From Spirochaetaceae bacterium (GTDB lineage: Bacteria; Spirochaetota; Spirochaetia; DSM-27196; SKKC01), in assembly GCA_003554375.1 (NCBI GenBank), contig PWGF01000205.1, forward strand, positions 1 through 7,460: 7,460 nucleotides of DNA. The letters are read 5' to 3'. Of this stretch, positions 4,948-7,460 are shown one piece after another. Position 1 is the first letter of the stretch; the number at the start of each line of letters is the position of its first letter. The notes under the pieces were generated by a model. That model ran no database searches. It was not told the origin of the DNA and saw only the letters and a list, made by a program, of their open reading frames with translations. Position numbers and translations under genes: made by a program.

Positions 4948-5283
4948 ATGCCTGAAAACGACGTGAGCCACCTGGCTCCCCGGCTAAAAGCCGTAGCCGA
5001 CCGGAACCGGCTGCGGATGCTCCGCCTGCTGAAGGACGACCTCTGCGTCGGAGCGATAGCACGGAAGCTCGCCATCTCGGACGCCGCCGTCTCCCAGCAC
5101 CTCAAGGTGCTCCGGGAGGCCGGGCTCGTTCGCGGCGAAAAGCGGGGATACTGGACGCACTACCGCCTCATCGAGGACGAGCTCCTCCGGTTGGCGGAGG
5201 AGCTGCGCGCCATCGCCCCTTCGCCGCCTGCATCCGGAGACGCCAACTCCTGCCCCTGTGGGCCGCACTCCGATGGACCTTGA
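4948..5283 (+). CDS. ArsR/SmtB-family metal-responsive repressor
   Basis: This 111-residue winged-helix DNA-binding protein is predicted to repress metal-response genes until a metal ion is bound. LKAVADRNRLRMLRLL (13-28) is the typical first helix pair. CVGAIARKLAISDAAVSQHLKVLREAGLV (33-61) is the helix-turn-helix, and RGEKRGYWTHYRL (62-74) is the wing. Candidate metal ligands are Cys33, near the position of the alpha-3 CxC of ArsR and CadC, and the C-terminal SCPCGPH (101-107; Cys102, Cys104, His107). Arsenic-type sensing through a full ELCVCDL motif is not supported, because only one cysteine is there. The start is taken as ATG 4948, where homology begins. A GTG at 4849 with GGGAG upstream is an in-frame alternative that would add 33 unrelated residues. 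It is probably co-transcribed with the Cys-rich gene and represses that promoter. Confidence 0.9.
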   Translation: MPENDVSHLAPRLKAVADRNRLRMLRLLKDDLCVGAIARKLAISDAAVSQHLKVLREAGLVRGEKRGYWTHYRLIEDELLRLAEELRAIAPSPPASGDANSCPCGPHSDGP

Positions 5284-5449
5284 ATGCAGTTGCCCGTCCG
5301 GAAGCCGCCGGGGCCGGCGCCCGTGCGCTCAAACGCGTGCGGGCAGCACGCGTGCCGCTCCCGGGCCCGGAAAGCGAAGCCGCCCACCTTCGCGGCAAGC
5401 CCTCGCCGCGGCAGCGCCGATCGATCCCTGCCCTTCGGCCCACGCGCCG
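5284..5449. other. GC-rich spacer between arsR and vapBC with perfect palindromes
   Basis: No credible gene is seen here. An in-frame extension of vapB from 5284 is basic, Pro-rich and unlike any VapB. The stretch holds GCACGCGTGC (5346-5355), CCGGGCCCGG (5361-5370) and a second ACGCGTGC (5333-5340). No T-run follows the palindromes, so a terminator is not supported. Confidence 0.35.
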
Positions 5450-5478
5450 TTGCCGGGCACACGAAGCGCTGGTACACT
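5450..5478 (+). promoter_or_regulatory. Promoter of vapBC, predicting a leaderless mRNA
   Basis: TTGCCG (5450-5455), 17 bp, TACACT (5473-5478). The A of the vapB ATG (5485) is the seventh base after the -10 box, exactly where transcription should begin. No ribosome site precedes the ATG, which agrees with a leaderless start. Confidence 0.55.
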
Positions 5479-5484
5479 ATACAC

Positions 5485-5694
5485 ATGAAACGCACGAATC
5501 TTGTGGTTGACACACAGCTGCTCGAGACGGCAAAGCGCGAGCTCGGCTTGAAAACCTACTCGGAGACCGTAAACGAGTGTTTGCGGGAAGTGCTTCGTAG
5601 ACGGACCTTCGAGAAGATCGATTCATACGCGGGCAGCGATATCTGGGAAGGGAGCCTCTCGGAAATGCGGGAGGACCGCGGTGTATCTCGTTGA
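5485..5694 (+). CDS. vapB: VapB-family type II antitoxin
   Basis: This 69-residue protein is predicted to neutralise the VapC nuclease encoded next to it and to repress their shared promoter. The N-terminus MKRTNLVVDTQLLETAKREL (1-20), followed by GLKTYSETVNECLREVLRRR (21-40), is the ribbon-helix-helix DNA-binding fold of this VapB group. The tail GSDIWEGSLSEMREDR (50-65) is the toxin-binding segment common to the family. The start is ATG 5485, where homology and normal length (about 65-75 residues) agree. A longer frame from 5284 adds 67 unrelated residues. Its last 14 bases overlap vapC, so the two are translationally coupled. Autoregulation is inferred from the family; no clear inverted-repeat operator was identified. 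Confidence 0.9.
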   Translation: MKRTNLVVDTQLLETAKRELGLKTYSETVNECLREVLRRRTFEKIDSYAGSDIWEGSLSEMREDRGVSR

Positions 5695-6079
5695 CACTTC
5701 GGCCTGGATTGCCCACTTCAGCAGGAACGACCCGTTCGACTTGCGCTCAATATGCGCCGCCGATGAACGAGTGCTGTGCCCGCCCATATACCAGGAGCTC
5801 CTGCAAGGCATCCGTCGGGAGGACCACCTCCGGCGCATCCGTAGGATCCTAAGCACCGGCCTTTTCGTTGAGTCTCCCATGCCGTTGGACCTCTTCGACC
5901 AGGCGGCGAATCTCTATCGAACTGCCCGCCGACACGGCCTCACGGTACGCTCCAGCATCGATTGCCTCATCGCCCAATCCGCAATCCGCTCGAATCTCAT
6001 CGTCTTACACCGCGACCGCGACTTCCCCTCGCTCGCCGGCGTCTCCATGCTGCGACAGCAACCGCTGGGCCGGACATAG
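5681..6079 (+). CDS. vapC: VapC-family PIN-domain toxin ribonuclease
   Basis: This 132-residue PIN-domain endoribonuclease is the toxin partner of VapB. In this family it cleaves tRNA or rRNA using divalent metal held by acidic residues. All of these can be seen: Asp5 in YLVDTSAWI, Glu39 in CPPIYQELLQG, Asp94 in SSIDCLIAQ, and Asp112/Asp114 in the HRDRDF motif. Length and motif spacing are normal, so the toxin looks intact. The start is GTG 5681, with GGGAGG six bases upstream inside the 3' end of vapB. The 14-base overlap is typical of such pairs and helps keep the antitoxin in excess. The leaderless start proposed for vapB, against a ribosome-site start for vapC, may set their ratio. The RNA target cannot be told from sequence. 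Confidence 0.93.
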   Translation: MYLVDTSAWIAHFSRNDPFDLRSICAADERVLCPPIYQELLQGIRREDHLRRIRRILSTGLFVESPMPLDLFDQAANLYRTARRHGLTVRSSIDCLIAQSAIRSNLIVLHRDRDFPSLAGVSMLRQQPLGRT

Positions 6080-6320
6080 AAGCGAACGCACAAGCCGAAA
6101 GGATGGGGTGCCGCCCAAGCCCCGGCACAGCGCCGCCCCCCGGGTACCGGCTCGGCCCACCACCACGCGCACCGCCGTGCGCCGCGGTACCGGCACTCGC
6201 CCGGCCGCCGCCGGGTTAACGCTCCGCGCCCTCCCCGCTACAACCGACCCTGCCTCGCTACCAGCCTCGCGGTCCCCCCTACTGACGCCCGCCCGCCCCA
6301 ACTGCTACCCTACGCCCGCC
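6080..6320. other. GC-rich intergenic region between vapC and the DNA methyltransferase
   Basis: No gene is supported. It contains a short hairpin, GCGCAC/GTGCGC with loop CGCC (6167-6182), and a direct repeat GGTACCGGC (6143-6151 and 6186-6194). There is no T-run, so no standard terminator for vapBC. The last 40 bases are pyrimidine-rich and include a weak promoter-like element. Confidence 0.4.
6282..6311 (+). promoter_or_regulatory. Weak promoter-like element before the DNA methyltransferase
   Basis: CTGACG (6282-6287), 18 bp, TACCCT (6306-6311), with the ATG ten bases after the -10 box. There is no ribosome binding site, so a leaderless or near-leaderless start is possible. The boxes are poor and the region is GC-rich, so confidence is low. 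Confidence 0.25.
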
Positions 6321-7460
6321 ATGGACCACTCCGACCAAACCGCCCACTCCGGCTACTCCGCTGATTCCGCCGACCCAACTCCAACCGCCCACTCCACCGA
6401 CGCCACGCGGCCCGGCCACACCGGCGGCACCGCCCAGCACGCCCACACCGCCCCCCTCGACGACTACGGCCGGCCCGACCAACACGCCCAAGCCCCTCAC
6501 ACCGGCGACGCCATCCATTCCACCGACGCCGCCGGGGCCGCCTCGTCCTCCCACACCGGCGACGCCGCCCATTCCACCGACGCCCGCCGGGCCGCCTCGT
6601 CCGACCAAACCACCCACGCCGTCCACATCCAGTCCGCTGCCGAGATGTCCCCGCTCGCCGATCGCTCCGTGGATCTCGTCGTGACCTCCCCGCCCTACCC
6701 CATGATCGAGATGTGGGACGGCGTCTTCGCCCAGGCAGACCCTGCCGTCGCCGACGCGCTCGACAACACCGACGCACCCCGCGCCTTCGAGCTCATGCAC
6801 CGCGTCCTCGATCCCGTCTGGCGCGAGTGCGCGCGCGTCCTCAAGCCCGGCGCCTTCCTGTGCATCAATATCGGCGACGCCACGCGCACCCTCGGCGACG
6901 ACTTCCGCCGCTACGCCAACCACGCCCGCATCACCCGCGCCTGCGAAGAGCTCGGCCTCTCCTCGCTCCCCCTCGTACTCTGGCGCAAGCAGACCAACGC
7001 CCCCAACAAGTTCATGGGCTCCGGGATGCTCCCCGCCGGGGCGTACGTCACCCTCGAGCACGAGCACATCCTCATATTCCGGAACGGCGGCAAGCGCCGC
7101 TTCCCCTCCCCCGCCGAGCGCGAGCGCCGCCGCCGGAGCGCCTTCTTCTGGGAAGAGCGCAACGAGTGGTTCTCCGACATCTGGGACTTCAAAGGCACCC
7201 CCCAGCGCCTCCAGAACGACGAAACCCGCGCACGCAGCGCCGCCTTCCCCTTCGAGCTCGCCTACCGCCTGATTTGTATGTACTCGCTCCGGGGCGATCT
7301 CGTCCTCGACCCGTTCCTCGGCACCGGCACCACCACCGTCGCCGCCATCGCCGCCGCCCGCAACAGCGCCGGCTTCGAAATCGAGCCCGGCTTCCGCCCC
7401 GCCAACCTCGTCGGGCACATCGCCTTCAACGTCCTGACCCACCTCGGGCGCGATCCGCGC
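6321..7460 (+). CDS. Beta-class DNA methyltransferase (N4-cytosine or N6-adenine), 3' end outside window
   Basis: The 380 visible residues form most of a SAM-dependent DNA methyltransferase that modifies an exocyclic amino group. The catalytic motif TSPPYPMIEMWD (122-133, motif IV) comes before the SAM-binding motif DPFLGTGTTT (330-339, motif I) and AGFEIEP, which is the beta-class order. The T/SPPY form with Ser favours N4-cytosine methylation. From memory, unchecked, a similar block occurs in CTAG-type methylases. Between the motifs lie VLKPGAFLCINIGDA, TLEHEHILIFRNGGKRRF and the WFSDIWDFKG segment. Residues 1 to about 100 are a His/Ala/Thr/Asp/Ser-rich extension with internal repeats, absent from usual relatives, which begin shortly before the SVDLVVTSPPY part. 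The start at ATG 6321 has no ribosome site, so it is uncertain. No restriction enzyme is visible, though one could lie beyond 7460. Confidence 0.88.
   Translation, partial: MDHSDQTAHSGYSADSADPTPTAHSTDATRPGHTGGTAQHAHTAPLDDYGRPDQHAQAPHTGDAIHSTDAAGAASSSHTGDAAHSTDARRAASSDQTTHAVHIQSAAEMSPLADRSVDLVVTSPPYPMIEMWDGVFAQADPAVADALDNTDAPRAFELMHRVLDPVWRECARVLKPGAFLCINIGDATRTLGDDFRRYANHARITRACEELGLSSLPLVLWRKQTNAPNKFMGSGMLPAGAYVTLEHEHILIFRNGGKRRFPSPAERERRRRSAFFWEERNEWFSDIWDFKGTPQRLQNDETRARSAAFPFELAYRLICMYSLRGDLVLDPFLGTGTTTVAAIAAARNSAGFEIEPGFRPANLVGHIAFNVLTHLGRDPR
6498..6605 (+). repeat. Two tandem 54-bp units inside the methyltransferase N-terminus
   Basis: Units 6498-6551 and 6552-6605 agree at 47 of 54 positions. 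Each encodes 18 residues, HTGDAIHSTDAAGAASSS and HTGDAAHSTDARRAASSD, so the reading frame is kept. A more diverged partial unit, AHSTDATRPGHTGG, is encoded near 6388-6429. This suggests growth of the extension by in-frame duplication. Confidence 0.8.

Noticed and set aside
4365..5105. Minus-strand open frame of 246 residues across the Cys-rich and arsR genes
   Set aside because: It is antisense to two well-supported genes, with Ala/Thr/Arg-rich low-complexity sequence and no domain.
5284..5484. N-terminal extension of vapB from ATG 5284
   Set aside because: The extra 67 residues are Arg/Pro/Ala-rich with no VapB similarity, and a well-placed promoter lies inside the extension just before ATG 5485.
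6167..6182. Hairpin GCGCAC/GTGCGC as a terminator for vapBC
   Set aside because: The stem is only six pairs and no T-run follows. Such short GC palindromes are expected by chance here.
6279..7442. Long open frame on the minus strand (387 residues, Gly/Val/Ala-rich) opposite the DNA methyltransferase
   Set aside because: It is the antisense shadow of a GC-rich gene. The plus strand carries clear methyltransferase motifs in the correct order, while the minus product is low-complexity with no recognisable domain.

Overview
The window is GC-rich bacterial DNA. The taxonomic signals are a class I (archaeal-type) lysyl-tRNA synthetase, known from archaea, spirochaetes, alphaproteobacteria and a few other bacteria, beside an RlpA/SPOR cell-wall protein, which is a diderm trait. 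This best fits a high-GC spirochaete; an alphaproteobacterium or other diderm is not excluded. The assignment is inference.

Layout. Bases 1-2900 look like ordinary chromosome. The 5' part of lysyl-tRNA synthetase runs leftward off the window. It is divergent from rlpA (493-1359, +). Converging on rlpA, and overlapping its 3' end by 91 bases, is a leftward pair: a 188-residue protein with a possible DUF4032-like segment (2318-2884) and a class I SAM-dependent methyltransferase (1269-2264).

The middle (2885-4475) is the most unusual part. Two diverged copies of a roughly 150-bp repeat with terminal inverted repeats (3166-3311 and 4179-4330) lie in the same orientation on either side of one gene. 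That gene encodes a PstB-like ABC ATPase whose signature motif, catalytic glutamate and switch histidine are all altered, although its Walker A is intact. Each repeat copy sits 23-28 bp upstream of a sigma70-like promoter with a TATGAT -10 box. One promoter serves the ATPase and the other serves the next gene.

That next gene (4476-4841) encodes a small protein with 21 Cys and 10 His in its first 74 residues and a coiled-coil tail. An ArsR/SmtB-type repressor follows it (4948-5283). Together they look like a metal-binding protein with its metal sensor, with repeated sites over the promoter as candidate operators.

The right part holds a vapBC toxin-antitoxin pair (5485-6079) with a promoter that predicts a leaderless mRNA. 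After it comes the start of a beta-class DNA methyltransferase (6321 to the window end) with a long, internally repeated, low-complexity N-terminal extension. No tRNA, rRNA, CRISPR array, transposase or convincing intrinsic terminator was seen.
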